From assembly GCF_041200175.1 (NCBI RefSeq), contig NZ_CP165727.1:806001-870000 (forward strand): DNA of 64,000 bases, in the 5' to 3' direction. Position 1 is the stretch's first letter, and the number at the start of each line of letters is the position of its first letter. The position numbers and the translations under genes were made by a program. This document shows positions 18,301 to 26,368 of the stretch, piece by piece. The notes beneath the pieces are model-generated. The model had not been told where the DNA came from. It searched no databases and saw nothing but the letters and a program-made list of their open reading frames with translations. Source of the DNA: Streptomyces sp. R33. Its GTDB lineage: Bacteria > Actinomycetota > Actinomycetes > Streptomycetales > Streptomycetaceae.

Positions 18301-19674
18301 TCAGCAGTTCGGGACCCAGGCGTGGGAGCGCGGCCGGTCCGCGCCGGTGAGGTTGGCCCGGGTACGCACCTTCACGCAGCCCAGCAGCTCCCGCCGGTCG
18401 GGCTGGGCGTAGTAGAGGACGTCGACCTGGGTCGCCCCCTCGGCGAGGTCGAACCCGTTGTTGTAGACCGAGCGTGGCCCGCTCCGGGCCGCCCACGGAC
18501 AGGGGGCCTGGCCGTCGCTCCAGTCGGTGTCGCCGTCGACCCAGGAGCACATCTCGCCCCGGCCGTCCTCCTCCGCGTAGAAACAGACGGCCCCGCGGCG
18601 GCACCGTTCGTACCCCGCCTCGGCCGCGCCCCCCAACGGGAGCAGGCCCGAGCCCCATACGACCCCCAGGACGGCCAGCGCCACCGTCCCGGCCGTGATC
18701 ACCGCGCGGCGCCACCGCCGTCGCGGATCGAGGGCGCGCAGGATGCCCGGTACGCGCCGTGGTGCGGCCCGGTCCGCGGCCGCCGCCTCCACCCGGCTCA
18801 GCAGTGACGCCGCGGTGTGCCGGGCCCGGTCCTCGTGCCTGCGGGCCAGGCAGTCGCGCACGATGTCCCGCCAGGGCTCAGGCAGTTCCGGCGACAGCCG
18901 CAGTTCCTCCTCGCCCCTGGCATAGCGCAGCGCCGCGTCCCGGCGGGCGGCGGGGGTGCCGCCGGGCAGCGGCAGCGAGCCCGTCAGGACCACGTGGGCC
19001 AGTACGCCGAAGGCCCAGATGTCGGCCGTGGGGCGGATCTTCGTCCCCCGTTCGCCGACCTCCGACCAGAGCAGGTCCGGCGGGGTGTAGTCGGGCGTCG
19101 CGAACGCGGGCGAGTACGCGTGGGTGCCCTCCAGCTCTGCCGCCGTGTTGAAGTCGCCGAGCCGCGCCGTACCGTCGGGCATCAGCAGGACGTTGCCGGG
19201 CTTGAGGTCGCCGTGCACCCAGCCCGCCCTGTGCAGTTGGTCGAGCCCCTCGCAGACCTGGGCGAGGAGGGCGGGCCCCTCGGGCGGCACTCCGCCGGCG
19301 AGCAGGGCGTCCAGGGACCCCTCAGCCTCCTCCAGGACGAGTACGGTGGCGCCGTCGAGCTCGGGGCGGCCCGGGTCGTCGAGCGTGAGCACCTCGTACA
19401 TCCGGATCAGGCGCGGCGTGCGCACCCGGCGCAGTACCTCGGTCTCGCGCTCGGCGAGCTCGCTCAGGTGCCGCAGCTGGCGCGGCGTACGGGTGCCGGT
19501 CGGGAGGACCTTCAGCGCGGCCCGGCCGGGCCGGCCCGGCTCGGGGAGGGCGCGGCGAGCCGCGTACACGCTGCCGAAGGCGCCGGCTCCGAGCAGGTGG
19601 CCGACGACCCAGGGGCCGATCCGGTAGCCCGGCGGGACCGCGAGGGCGCCCCGCTGCCCGGCCCGCCCGGTCAG
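18301..19674 (-). CDS. membrane Ser/Thr protein kinase with extracellular Cys domain
   Basis: A protein kinase (about 457 aa). The glycine loop LLGAGAFGSVYAARR, ALKVL lysine, catalytic loop WVHGDLKPGN (HGD instead of HRD) and LGDFNTAAE (DFN instead of DFG) are all visible. A transmembrane segment follows at about residue 335 (VITAGTVALAVLGVVWG). The extracellular tail of about 100 residues has six cysteines and a CRRGAVCFYAEEDGRGE start like I36-type domains. No ATG, GTG or TTG lies near the kinase start. CTG 19674 overlaps the upstream FHA gene's stop (CTGA) and is the likeliest start; otherwise GTG about 60 codons inside that gene. Confidence 0.78.
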   Translation of the reverse strand: MTGRAGQRGALAVPPGYRIGPWVVGHLLGAGAFGSVYAARRALPEPGRPGRAALKVLPTGTRTPRQLRHLSELAERETEVLRRVRTPRLIRMYEVLTLDDPGRPELDGATVLVLEEAEGSLDALLAGGVPPEGPALLAQVCEGLDQLHRAGWVHGDLKPGNVLLMPDGTARLGDFNTAAELEGTHAYSPAFATPDYTPPDLLWSEVGERGTKIRPTADIWAFGVLAHVVLTGSLPLPGGTPAARRDAALRYARGEEELRLSPELPEPWRDIVRDCLARRHEDRARHTAASLLSRVEAAAADRAAPRRVPGILRALDPRRRWRRAVITAGTVALAVLGVVWGSGLLPLGGAAEAGYERCRRGAVCFYAEEDGRGEMCSWVDGDTDWSDGQAPCPWAARSGPRSVYNNGFDLAEGATQVDVLYYAQPDRRELLGCVKVRTRANLTGADRPRSHAWVPNC

Positions 19675-20417
19675 CGGGCGGTACCGGTCGGGGCGGCCGA
19701 CAGGGCCGCCAGGTCGTGCTCGCGGACCAGGTCGAAGCGCAGGGCCAGCGACACGAGGGTGTCCTTCTTGCCGACCAGTCGCGGTCCCGGATCCGCCGTG
19801 TCGGGGCCGGGCTTGAGGCGGAGCTTGACCGCGAGGTAGTCGATGCTCCACTGCACCGCGGCCCGGTTCGCAGCCGGCCACAACGGCCTCAGCCGTTCGA
19901 CGACCTGCTCGACGGTGGGCAGCGGGGCGTGCGGTTCACCGCGCAGCCGCGGCTCGCAGAGCGCGGTGAGGACCAGGAAGTACCGGCTGCAGCGGTCGAG
20001 CGGGAAGGCGAGCGCAGTCGGCTCCCCGCCGGGCTCCCCGGGTTCGTCCGGGTCGGCGTAGTCGTGGCGCGGCGCCCAGACGTCCAGGGTGAGCAGTTCG
20101 GAGCCGGCCGGCAGGACGAGGCGGGCGAACTCGAACGGGACGGGCGCTCCCAGCCGGCCGGGCGCGATCTTGATGTGCTCGCCGGCGCCCTCCGGGTTCT
20201 CGACCACGTACGTCGACGCGCGGCTCAGGTTGCTGACCGACCAGTACGTGCCCGTGGCGGTGATCTCTCCCGCCGAGCGCGAGACGCCGGCGTGCGGGAC
20301 GTGCAGGCTGCCGTCGCCCGCGCTCTCGCGGCCGAACCGGAGGGTCTGCCCCGGCGCCAGGCGGATCTGTGCGGCCGGGGACATGGTGGGTCCCGGAACC
20401 ACGACGATGCTGAACAA
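19671..20417 (-). CDS. FHA domain protein
   Basis: A 248-aa cytoplasmic protein. The FHA phosphothreonine-binding domain spans about residues 15-105: LRFGRESAGDG, HAGVSRSAGEI (the conserved Ser/His region) and WSVSNLSRAS with NP near the end. The second half contains DRCSRYFLVLTALCEPRLRG and the helix VEQVVERLRPLWPAANRAAV, seen in Streptomyces FHA proteins paired with kinases. TTG 20417 is chosen because GAGAGGAG precedes it; an in-frame TTG six codons upstream lacks one. Coupling to the kinase suggests it is a substrate or adaptor. Confidence 0.8.
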   Translation of the reverse strand: MFSIVVVPGPTMSPAAQIRLAPGQTLRFGRESAGDGSLHVPHAGVSRSAGEITATGTYWSVSNLSRASTYVVENPEGAGEHIKIAPGRLGAPVPFEFARLVLPAGSELLTLDVWAPRHDYADPDEPGEPGGEPTALAFPLDRCSRYFLVLTALCEPRLRGEPHAPLPTVEQVVERLRPLWPAANRAAVQWSIDYLAVKLRLKPGPDTADPGPRLVGKKDTLVSLALRFDLVREHDLAALSAAPTGTAR

Positions 20418-20793
20418 GTTGCTCCTCTCCCCCAAGATGCCGGGGGCAGGCTAGCCAGCGGAATCCATCGTTTCTGTAAACGTTGGCCGGTACTCGACAG
20501 TCGCCGCGCCGCGCGAAGCGCTCGGTTGAAGGAGGACCTGCGCAGGCCGCAGCGGCTTTCGGGCCCGTCGACGGCGCAACGGCAGACGGTGCCGATGCAG
20601 TTGCGGCCCGGCACGCCGGGCCGGTTCCTGTCGGCGGCCGCGTACGCGACACCGTTCGAAGTAGGCCGGAACGCGGTGGTCCCGCCACGGACAACAGCAC
20701 CGGTACACCCCGCCCCACGCCTGCCGCGGGTGCGCTCGGTCCCGGGGATCCGGGGCGGGCCGGCCGATCCGCCGGGCGAGGGGCAGGGCGTGG
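20418..20793. other. 376-bp intergenic region, no convincing gene
   Basis: It lies upstream of the FHA gene and downstream of the amidohydrolase. Minus-strand frames (for example 20451-20708) are Arg- and Cys-rich with no start signal or family. A small dyad CGTTT-CTGT-AAACG (about 20469-20482) could be an operator for the FHA-kinase operon. No -10/-35 pair stands out. Confidence 0.5.
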
Positions 20794-22185
20794 TCAGGCG
20801 GCCGGTGTGTTCAGCACGTACGTGCGCGAGGCGTGTACGGCGCTGCGCAGCGCGGGGAGGTCGACGTCGAGGACTCGTCCGTTCCACTTGCGGGGTTCGC
20901 CGTTGATCAGGACCGTGCTGATGTTGCGCGGGTCGGAACCCAGGACGACGGTGCCGATGGGGTCGTTCAGCGGCATGTTGTTGAGGTCCTCGGCCTGGAT
21001 GACCAGGAGGTCGGCCTTCTTGCCCGGTGTGAGCGAGCCGGTGACGCCGGCGAGTCCGTTGGTGCGGGCGCCCTGGAGGGTGGCGAAGTCCAGGACGTCG
21101 TGGGTGGTGATCCGGGAGGGCTCCCGGTCGGTGCCGTAGACGGCGTTGACCGCGCGCATCCGCTGGAGGGCGTGCAGGGTCCGCATCTGGGTGAACATGT
21201 CGCTGACCAGGGCGACTTCGACGTCGATGCTGAGGCCGGGACGGATGCCGGCGGCCAGGGCCTCGTCGACGGCGGGAATCGCGGTCTCCAGGCCGATCTG
21301 GGCGTCGGAGGTGGGGGCGAGCGACACGGTGGCGCCGGTCGCACCCATGGCATTCCACGCCTCGGGGGTGAGTCCGGTGGAGTGGATGAGGGTCACGTCG
21401 GGGCCGAGGATGCCGTCCTCGGCCCAGCGCAGCACCGCCTCGGAGGACGCCGTGCCGAAGACGGCGTCCACACTCACTCCGATGCCCAATTCTTTGGCCG
21501 TGCGGGCGAGTTCGGGCCCGTAGGCGAGTGCAGGTCCGGCGATCTCGTCGGTGGCCAAGGCCGCCAGCCGCAGGGTCAGCAGCTGGTCGTCGCTGCTGAA
21601 GTAGCGGTCCTTGATGCGGGTGAGATCGCCGGGCCACTGCCGGTCCCAGTCGCCGAAGTGCGGGCCCATGGAGGCGTGTACTCCGCGGATTCCGGTGCTG
21701 GTGAGGGCTTGGATCGCGGCGTCGGAGTGCTCTCGGGTGCGGGAGTTGTGCGAGAAGTCGAGCATGGTCGTGATACCGCCGTCGATCGCCGTCAGGGCGG
21801 CCAGCCTGGTTCCGATGTACATGTCCTCGGGCCGGTAGACGGTGGCGTGGCCGGCCAGGGTGGCCATGACGTAGCCGCCCAGGTCGTCGACGTCCGGCAT
21901 GATCCGGCGCAGCTGGGCCTGCCAGGCGTGCCGGTGGGTGTCGACGAAGCCGGGGGTGAGGATCGCGCCGGTGGCGTCGACGACGACGGCGTCACCCCCA
22001 CTGATGTCGCCGCCGACCGCGGTGATCGTGTCGCCCTCGACGAGGAGATCGCCGCGGTCGATGACGCCGAGGGAGGGGTCCATGGTGACGATCGTCGCGC
22101 CGGTGAAGAGGATGCGCCGCTGGGCGGCGGGCCGGCGCCGGATCCGCGTGAGGACGGCATCGAAGACGTTGGCTCGTTCGTGCAT
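20794..22185 (-). CDS. amidohydrolase family protein
   Basis: A 463-aa TIM-barrel metal hydrolase of the amidohydrolase (cytosine deaminase/chlorohydrolase-like) group. TPGFVDTHRHAWQAQ carries the first metal histidines. ASMGPHF and the LIHSTGL histidine follow. APTSDAQIGL and the C-terminal GSLTPGKKADLLVI complete the fold. It probably hydrolyses or deaminates a cyclic nitrogen compound. The ATG at 22185 (MHERANVF) has only a weak ribosome site. It is divergent from a TetR gene across about 300 bp, suggesting substrate-inducible control. Confidence 0.85.
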   Translation of the reverse strand: MHERANVFDAVLTRIRRRPAAQRRILFTGATIVTMDPSLGVIDRGDLLVEGDTITAVGGDISGGDAVVVDATGAILTPGFVDTHRHAWQAQLRRIMPDVDDLGGYVMATLAGHATVYRPEDMYIGTRLAALTAIDGGITTMLDFSHNSRTREHSDAAIQALTSTGIRGVHASMGPHFGDWDRQWPGDLTRIKDRYFSSDDQLLTLRLAALATDEIAGPALAYGPELARTAKELGIGVSVDAVFGTASSEAVLRWAEDGILGPDVTLIHSTGLTPEAWNAMGATGATVSLAPTSDAQIGLETAIPAVDEALAAGIRPGLSIDVEVALVSDMFTQMRTLHALQRMRAVNAVYGTDREPSRITTHDVLDFATLQGARTNGLAGVTGSLTPGKKADLLVIQAEDLNNMPLNDPIGTVVLGSDPRNISTVLINGEPRKWNGRVLDVDLPALRSAVHASRTYVLNTPAA

Positions 22186-22271
22186 GACAGGACTTCTTTC
22201 CGTACACCGAAGAGGGAAGTAGCGAGCTGCGGGCACCGGGCGGCGACCGGAACGGCTCTGCCCCCAGCCTC

Positions 22272-22293
22272 GGTTGCGTCGTCCACGGCAACC
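22272..22293. promoter_or_regulatory. inverted repeat in the divergent promoter region
   Basis: GGTTGC (22272-22277) and GCAACC (22288-22293) form a dyad with 10 bp between arms, closer to the amidohydrolase start. It is a possible operator for the adjacent TetR protein; the short arms leave this uncertain. Confidence 0.25.
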
Positions 22294-22419
22294 AGGCCGC
22301 CGCGTTCCCTGGTGTCGCGCACCCAGGATGGGGACGTGTCATCGTGTGCAGCGGGTGCGGCGGGGCACGCCGCTTGGTCGCCGGTCCCCCGGTCTGCCAT
22401 CATGAGCGAAACGGAACCT

Positions 22420-22444
22420 TGCTCCGCGGCAGTGATACGGAGCA
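22420..22444. promoter_or_regulatory. inverted repeat upstream of the tetR start
   Basis: TGCTCCG (22420-22426) and CGGAGCA (22438-22444) form a perfect 7-bp dyad with an 11-bp spacer, ending 38 bp before the TetR start. Size and place suit an autoregulatory TetR operator, or a leader hairpin. Confidence 0.35.
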
Positions 22445-22482
22445 TCGTGCCGCTGGGGAAGTCGTACTGAAGGAGCGTGGCG

Positions 22483-23073
22483 GTGAACGACGGCGGACAG
22501 GGCGCGGGAAGCGCCGCGGGGTCCAAACGCAAGGACGCGCGGCGCAATCAGCAGACCCTGCTGGAGGCGGCCGCTGCCGTGTTCGTCAGCTCGGGGGTGG
22601 ACGCGCCGGTACGGGACATCGCGGCCGCCGCCGGCGTCGGGATGGGCACGATCTACCGCCACTTCCCCACCCGGGCGGACCTCGTCATCGCCGTCTACCG
22701 CCACCAGGTCGACGCCTGCGCCGAGGCCGGCCCGGCCCTGCTGGAGACCAGCCCGTCACCGCACGCCGCCCTCGAACGGTGGGCCGACCTCTTCGTCGAC
22801 TTCCTCGTCACCAAACACGGCCTCGCCGCCGCGATGCAGGCCGACCATTCCGGCTTCGAGACACTGCACGCCTACTTCCTGGACCGCCTCGTGCCGGTGT
22901 GCACCCAGTTGCTCGACGCTGCCGCCGCCGCGGGCGAGATCCGCTCCGACCTCGCCGCGTACCCGCTCATGCGCGGCATCGGAAACCTCTGCATCGGCGC
23001 CGAAAGCGACCCCCGCTACGACGCCCGCCGACTGGTCGCGCTCCTCGTCGCTGGGCTACGCCGGCCCTGCTGA
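22483..23073 (+). CDS. TetR/AcrR family transcriptional regulator
   Basis: A 196-aa one-component repressor. The HTH covers residues 20-65: RRNQQTLLEAAAAVF, VRDIAAAAGVGMGTIYRHFP. The C-terminal ligand domain begins at about residue 85 (ALERWADLFVDFLVTKHG). GTG 22483 is chosen over GTG 22477 because AGGAG lies seven bases before it and too close to the other. It is divergent from the amidohydrolase, a likely target. Its last 18 bp overlap the convergent MmyB-type regulator. Confidence 0.88.
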   Translation: MNDGGQGAGSAAGSKRKDARRNQQTLLEAAAAVFVSSGVDAPVRDIAAAAGVGMGTIYRHFPTRADLVIAVYRHQVDACAEAGPALLETSPSPHAALERWADLFVDFLVTKHGLAAAMQADHSGFETLHAYFLDRLVPVCTQLLDAAAAAGEIRSDLAAYPLMRGIGNLCIGAESDPRYDARRLVALLVAGLRRPC

Positions 23074-23898
23074 CTGCGGCGCGCGCCGCAGGGAACGGAG
23101 TTCTGCGAAGGCGGCCGCGGTGGCACTGGCGGCCTCGGCCTGGTAGACGACCAGCTGCTGGTCCGGGGCACCGTTGACGGTGAAGGCCGAGAACTGGATC
23201 TCCAGAGCGCCGACTTCGGGGTGCGCGAGGTGCTTGGGCTGCCGGGTCTTGCCCCGCACCTCGTGCCGCGCCCACAGGGCGGCGAATTCCGGGCTCTTCG
23301 CGCGCAGCGTGTCGACGGCCTCGGTGATCCGCGGGGACCCGGGGTCGTAGCCGTACGCGGCACGGATTTCGGCGACGCAGGAGTTCGCGGCCTTCTCCCA
23401 CTCCTGGTGGAAGCTCCGTCCGGCCGGGTCGAGGAAGACCATGCGGGCCAGGTTGTCGAACCGCTCGAACCCGCTGTGCAGGGCCGCGGCGAGGGGGTTG
23501 TACGCCAGGACGTCCAGGGCCGGTCCCAGGACGAAGGCGGGCGTGTCGGGCCAGCTGTCGAGCAACTGCAGGAGCTGGGGGCTCACCGGGGAACGGCCGG
23601 CGGGGGTCTCGCGGCGCTCACGGGGCACCCGGGTGAGTCTGCGCAGGTGGTCGAGCGCCTCGCCGTCGAGGTGCAGGGCGGCGGCGATGGCGTCGACGAC
23701 CTGGGGCGACGGGCTGATCTCCCGACCCTGTTCCAGGCGCATGTAGTAGTCGGGACTCACGCCCGCGAGCAGGGCGACCTCTTCGCGGCGCAGCCCCGGC
23801 ACCCGCCTGCGGCCGTGCGTGGGCAGGCCTATGTCCTGCGGCTTGAGGGCTTCGCGCCGTGCTCTGAGGAACTCCCCCGTGGGACTGCTGTCGCGCAT
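23056..23898 (-). CDS. XRE-type regulator with MmyB-like ligand domain
   Basis: A 280-aa transcription factor. The N-terminal HTH is at residues 10-75 (GRRRVPGLRREEVALLAGVSPDYYMRLEQGR). The MmyB-like C-terminal domain (FVLGPALDVLAYNPLAAAL, NLARMVFLDP, then a HPEVGALEIQ segment) binds a small ligand in related proteins. Such regulators usually control a neighbouring oxidoreductase. Here the MDR gene lies 24 bp upstream on the same strand, so it may be co-transcribed with it and control the operon or a divergent target. Confidence 0.85.
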   Translation of the reverse strand: MRDSSPTGEFLRARREALKPQDIGLPTHGRRRVPGLRREEVALLAGVSPDYYMRLEQGREISPSPQVVDAIAAALHLDGEALDHLRRLTRVPRERRETPAGRSPVSPQLLQLLDSWPDTPAFVLGPALDVLAYNPLAAALHSGFERFDNLARMVFLDPAGRSFHQEWEKAANSCVAEIRAAYGYDPGSPRITEAVDTLRAKSPEFAALWARHEVRGKTRQPKHLAHPEVGALEIQFSAFTVNGAPDQQLVVYQAEAASATAAAFAELRSLRRAPQSAGPA

Positions 23899-23922
23899 GA
23901 CATCAACGTACTGGACGGGCCC

Positions 23923-24948
23923 TCAGTCCTTGCCCGAAGGACCTGCTTCGTCGGCCCGGCCTCCCTCGCGTTCGCGGCGGACGCGGATCGCGATCTTGCC
24001 GCGTACGTGCCCCTCCCGCAGGCGGCGTATCGCGTCCGGGACTTCGGCCAGCGGGTACGTACGGTCCAGCACGGGGGTGAGCGCGCCGGACTCCAGGAGC
24101 TCCCCCAGGACGCGCAGGTCCTCGGGGCGGGGCGTGGAGGCGAGGCCACGCAGGCGGTGGCGGGTGAAGGGCGAAAGCAGCAGGGCCCGCAGCTGTCGGT
24201 CGTGGCCGCCGATCCAGCGGCCGTCGGTCTCGCCGCCGACGATGACCAGCGTCCCGCGTGGGGTCAGGGCCCGGCGCAGCCGGTGGAGGGGCCGGTTGCC
24301 GGCGATGTCGATGACGAGGTCGTAGCGGTGGACCCCGTCGGTGGGATCCTCGCGGGCGTAGTCGACGGCCTCGTCGGCGCCGAGGGAGCGGACCAGGTCC
24401 GCCTTGGGGCCGCTGCACACCGCGGTGACGTGTGCGGCCCCCAGCGCCTTGGCCAGTTGCACGGCGTAGGTCCCGACCCCGCCCGCGGCGCCGATCACCA
24501 GGACCCGCTGACCGGGCTTCAGGCGGCCGGTGCGCAGGGCCTGGAGGGCGGTGGTCGCCGAGATCGTGACGACCGCCGCTTCTTCGGGCGTGAGCCGGGC
24601 CGGCCGCGGAGCCAACTCGTCCTCCTTGGCGCAGGCGTACTCCGCGAAGGAGCCGGTACACGTGCCGTACACCTCGTCGCCCGGCCGGAAGCGGCCGACG
24701 CCCGGTCCGACGGCCTCCACGCGGCCCGCGACGTCCAGACCGCGGATCCGCTGTTTGGGGGCCCGCAGGCCGAAGCCCGCCGCGCGGACCGCGTAGGGCG
24801 TGCCCGTCATGAGGTGCCAGACCCCCTGGTCGAGACCGGCCGCCTGCACGCGCAGGAGCACCTCGCCCGGCCCGGGGACGGGCTGTTCGGTCTCTTCGAG
24901 ACGCAGGACGTCGGGCGGTCCGTACACGTCCTGGACGATGGCTCTCAT
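23923..24948 (-). CDS. NAD(P)-dependent MDR-family (quinone oxidoreductase-like) alcohol dehydrogenase
   Basis: A 341-aa medium-chain dehydrogenase/reductase. The GroES-like N-terminal domain (MRAIVQDVYGPPDVLRLEE, GLDVAGRVEAVGPGV) lacks catalytic and structural zinc cysteines, as in quinone oxidoreductases. The Rossmann loop is VLVIGAAGGVGTYAVQLAKALGA. It probably reduces a quinone, enone or aldehyde with NADPH. The C-terminal 20 residues are charged and extra. The ATG overlaps the stop of the small XRE gene (ATGA), so the two are translationally coupled. Confidence 0.86.
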   Translation of the reverse strand: MRAIVQDVYGPPDVLRLEETEQPVPGPGEVLLRVQAAGLDQGVWHLMTGTPYAVRAAGFGLRAPKQRIRGLDVAGRVEAVGPGVGRFRPGDEVYGTCTGSFAEYACAKEDELAPRPARLTPEEAAVVTISATTALQALRTGRLKPGQRVLVIGAAGGVGTYAVQLAKALGAAHVTAVCSGPKADLVRSLGADEAVDYAREDPTDGVHRYDLVIDIAGNRPLHRLRRALTPRGTLVIVGGETDGRWIGGHDRQLRALLLSPFTRHRLRGLASTPRPEDLRVLGELLESGALTPVLDRTYPLAEVPDAIRRLREGHVRGKIAIRVRREREGGRADEAGPSGKD

Positions 24949-25220
24949 CGGCTGTCTCCCTCGTTGCCTGTGCTGCCGGTCGTCGTGGTGTCGGTCGGGC
25001 CGCTGGTGGGAGCCGAGTACTGGAAGACGGTGTCGAGGGGGACCCCGAACACCCGGGCGATCTGGAAGGCCATCTCCAGCGAGGGCGAGTAGCGGCCCTG
25101 CTCGATGGCGATGACCGTCTGGCGGCTCACGCCGATGCGGCGGGCGAGTTCGGCCTGGGTCATCTCGCCGTGGGCGAAACGCTGGGCCCGGATGGTGTTG
25201 GTGACCCGCGTCGCCTTCAC
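24945..25220 (-). CDS. small XRE-family transcriptional regulator
   Basis: A 91-aa HTH protein: MTQAELARRIGVSRQTVIAIEQGRYSPS forms the complete helix-turn-helix at residues 20-50, then ARVFGVPLDTVFQY and a Thr/Ser/Gly tail. It resembles short Cro/cI-type repressors that travel with a four-TM membrane protein. GTG 25220 overlaps the upstream gene's TGA (GTGA), and its own stop overlaps the dehydrogenase ATG, so three genes are coupled. It likely binds the TGTCAA repeats upstream of the operon. Confidence 0.86.
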   Translation of the reverse strand: MKATRVTNTIRAQRFAHGEMTQAELARRIGVSRQTVIAIEQGRYSPSLEMAFQIARVFGVPLDTVFQYSAPTSGPTDTTTTGSTGNEGDSR

Positions 25221-25645
25221 CACGGGTGGAATCCGAAGCGGTACGAGATGACCTTGACCACCGAGCCGAGCACCGACGACAGGACGAAGGCCAGGTAGAT
25301 GGCGTTGGCGATCCAGAACGGAGCGGCCTCGGCCATCGCGAGCAGCAGGCCCGCCACGCCGCCGATCACGACGAAGGACTGCCCGACGTACTCGCCGAAT
25401 CGGTGGATCTCGCGGTCGCGCTGGTCCTTGACGTTCGCCTCCTTCGGCGAGGTGGTGGCGATCGCGATGTGGGCGGCGATGGACGCGACGATCGACAGGC
25501 CGACCGTCCACAGCAGGGCTCCTGCGTACGGCGCGCGGGTCAGCGGCACTCCTGCGGGGCGCCCCAGCACGACCCACAGGTACACCGCGTAGGACCCGAT
25601 CGCGACCACCAACATGCTCCAGGCACGTTTCTCCTCGACTGCCAC
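25217..25645 (-). CDS. four-helix membrane protein, DUF2178-like
   Basis: A 142-aa integral membrane protein with four hydrophobic segments, at about residues 8-27 (WSMLVVAIGSYAVYLWVVL), 40-62, 87-107 and 112-130. A charged cytoplasmic loop (PKEANVKDQRDREIHRFGEYVG) precedes the third. Function is unknown; the family is usually encoded directly before a small XRE repressor, as here. GTG 25645 is preferred over TTG 25663 because GGGGAG sits just before it. That GGGGAG is one arm of an inverted repeat. Confidence 0.7.
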   Translation of the reverse strand: MAVEEKRAWSMLVVAIGSYAVYLWVVLGRPAGVPLTRAPYAGALLWTVGLSIVASIAAHIAIATTSPKEANVKDQRDREIHRFGEYVGQSFVVIGGVAGLLLAMAEAAPFWIANAIYLAFVLSSVLGSVVKVISYRFGFHPW

Positions 25646-25650
25646 TGCCG

Positions 25651-25682
25651 CTCCCCATGTCAAGAAAACCAGACATGGGGAG
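25651..25682 (-). promoter_or_regulatory. inverted repeat masking the ribosome site
   Basis: CTCCCCATGTC (25651-25661) and GACATGGGGAG (25672-25682) form a perfect 11-bp inverted repeat around a 10-nt loop. In the minus-strand transcript the 3' arm contains the GGGGAG ribosome site of the membrane-protein gene, so the folded RNA would hide it. At the DNA level it can also act as an operator. Confidence 0.55.
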
Positions 25683-25720
25683 TGTCAAACAGTCGCAACA
25701 TCATGTCAAGTATTCTTGAC
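25683..25720 (-). promoter_or_regulatory. candidate XRE operator with TGTCAA repeats
   Basis: TGTCAA (TTGACA on the coding strand) occurs at 25658, 25683 and 25704, spaced 25 and 21 bp. The distal copy is part of a dyad GTCAAG-TATT-CTTGAC (25705-25720). The coding-strand TTGACA copies could be -35 boxes, so a repressor bound here would block RNA polymerase. It is a likely autoregulatory site of the small XRE protein. Confidence 0.5.
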
Positions 25721-25899
25721 TAACGACCCAGCGGGGCAGCCACCCCCAAGGCCCGGTGGCATCTGCATTTCCGATGGTCACAGCGGCGCCACGGCTTCGG
25801 AATGCCGACGGGGTGCCCCCATGCCACGCTGAGACGGGGGATCGCGCCGGTCCGGCATGCACGGCTGACCGGACGGCGCTGCCAAGCAAGGAGGCCGAC

Positions 25900-26331
25900 A
25901 TGGCCAGTTCCACCCAACCCACAGCGGCCGCCGCCAACCCGAGCCCGTGGCACGCGCCCACGTCCGGAACGACCGTCCTCGCCGGAGCGCTGATGATCTT
26001 CGGCGGGGCGATGGCGATCTTCGAGGGGATCTCGGCCGTCGTCAAGGACCCCCTGTTCATCGCCACGCGTCACTACGTGTTCGAGTTCAGCCTGGCGGGC
26101 TGGGGCTGGGTCCACCTCATCGTGGGCATCGTTCTCGTCCTCGCCGGCTGCGCCGTGCTCAGCGGAGCCCTGTGGGCACGCTATTTCGGCGTATTCGTCG
26201 CGGGGCTGGGCGCGATCGCCAACTTCCTGTGGATCCCGTACTACCCCCTCTGGGCCACGATTCTGGTCGCCGTCAACCTCTTCATCATCTGGGCACTGTG
26301 CCACGGCATGCACAGAGAAGCCGCCGGCTAA
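25900..26331 (+). CDS. four-TM membrane protein, DUF7144-like
   Basis: A 143-aa integral membrane protein of unknown function, common in actinomycetes. After a soluble N-terminal tail come four hydrophobic segments: TVLAGALMIFGGAMAIFEGISA, GWGWVHLIVGIVLVLAGCAVL, YFGVFVAGLGAIANFLWI and PLWATILVAVNLFIIWALC. AAGGAGG lies immediately upstream of the ATG, fixing the start. It is divergent from the XRE operon across about 250 bp. Confidence 0.78.
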   Translation: MASSTQPTAAAANPSPWHAPTSGTTVLAGALMIFGGAMAIFEGISAVVKDPLFIATRHYVFEFSLAGWGWVHLIVGIVLVLAGCAVLSGALWARYFGVFVAGLGAIANFLWIPYYPLWATILVAVNLFIIWALCHGMHREAAG

Positions 26332-26368
26332 CGGCCGCCGGGCGGCCGGACGCCTCGTCAACCCGAGG

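Noticed and set aside
20451..20708. 85-codon minus-strand frame upstream of the FHA gene
   Set aside because: Arg/Cys-rich, no ribosome site and no family; treated as noncoding.
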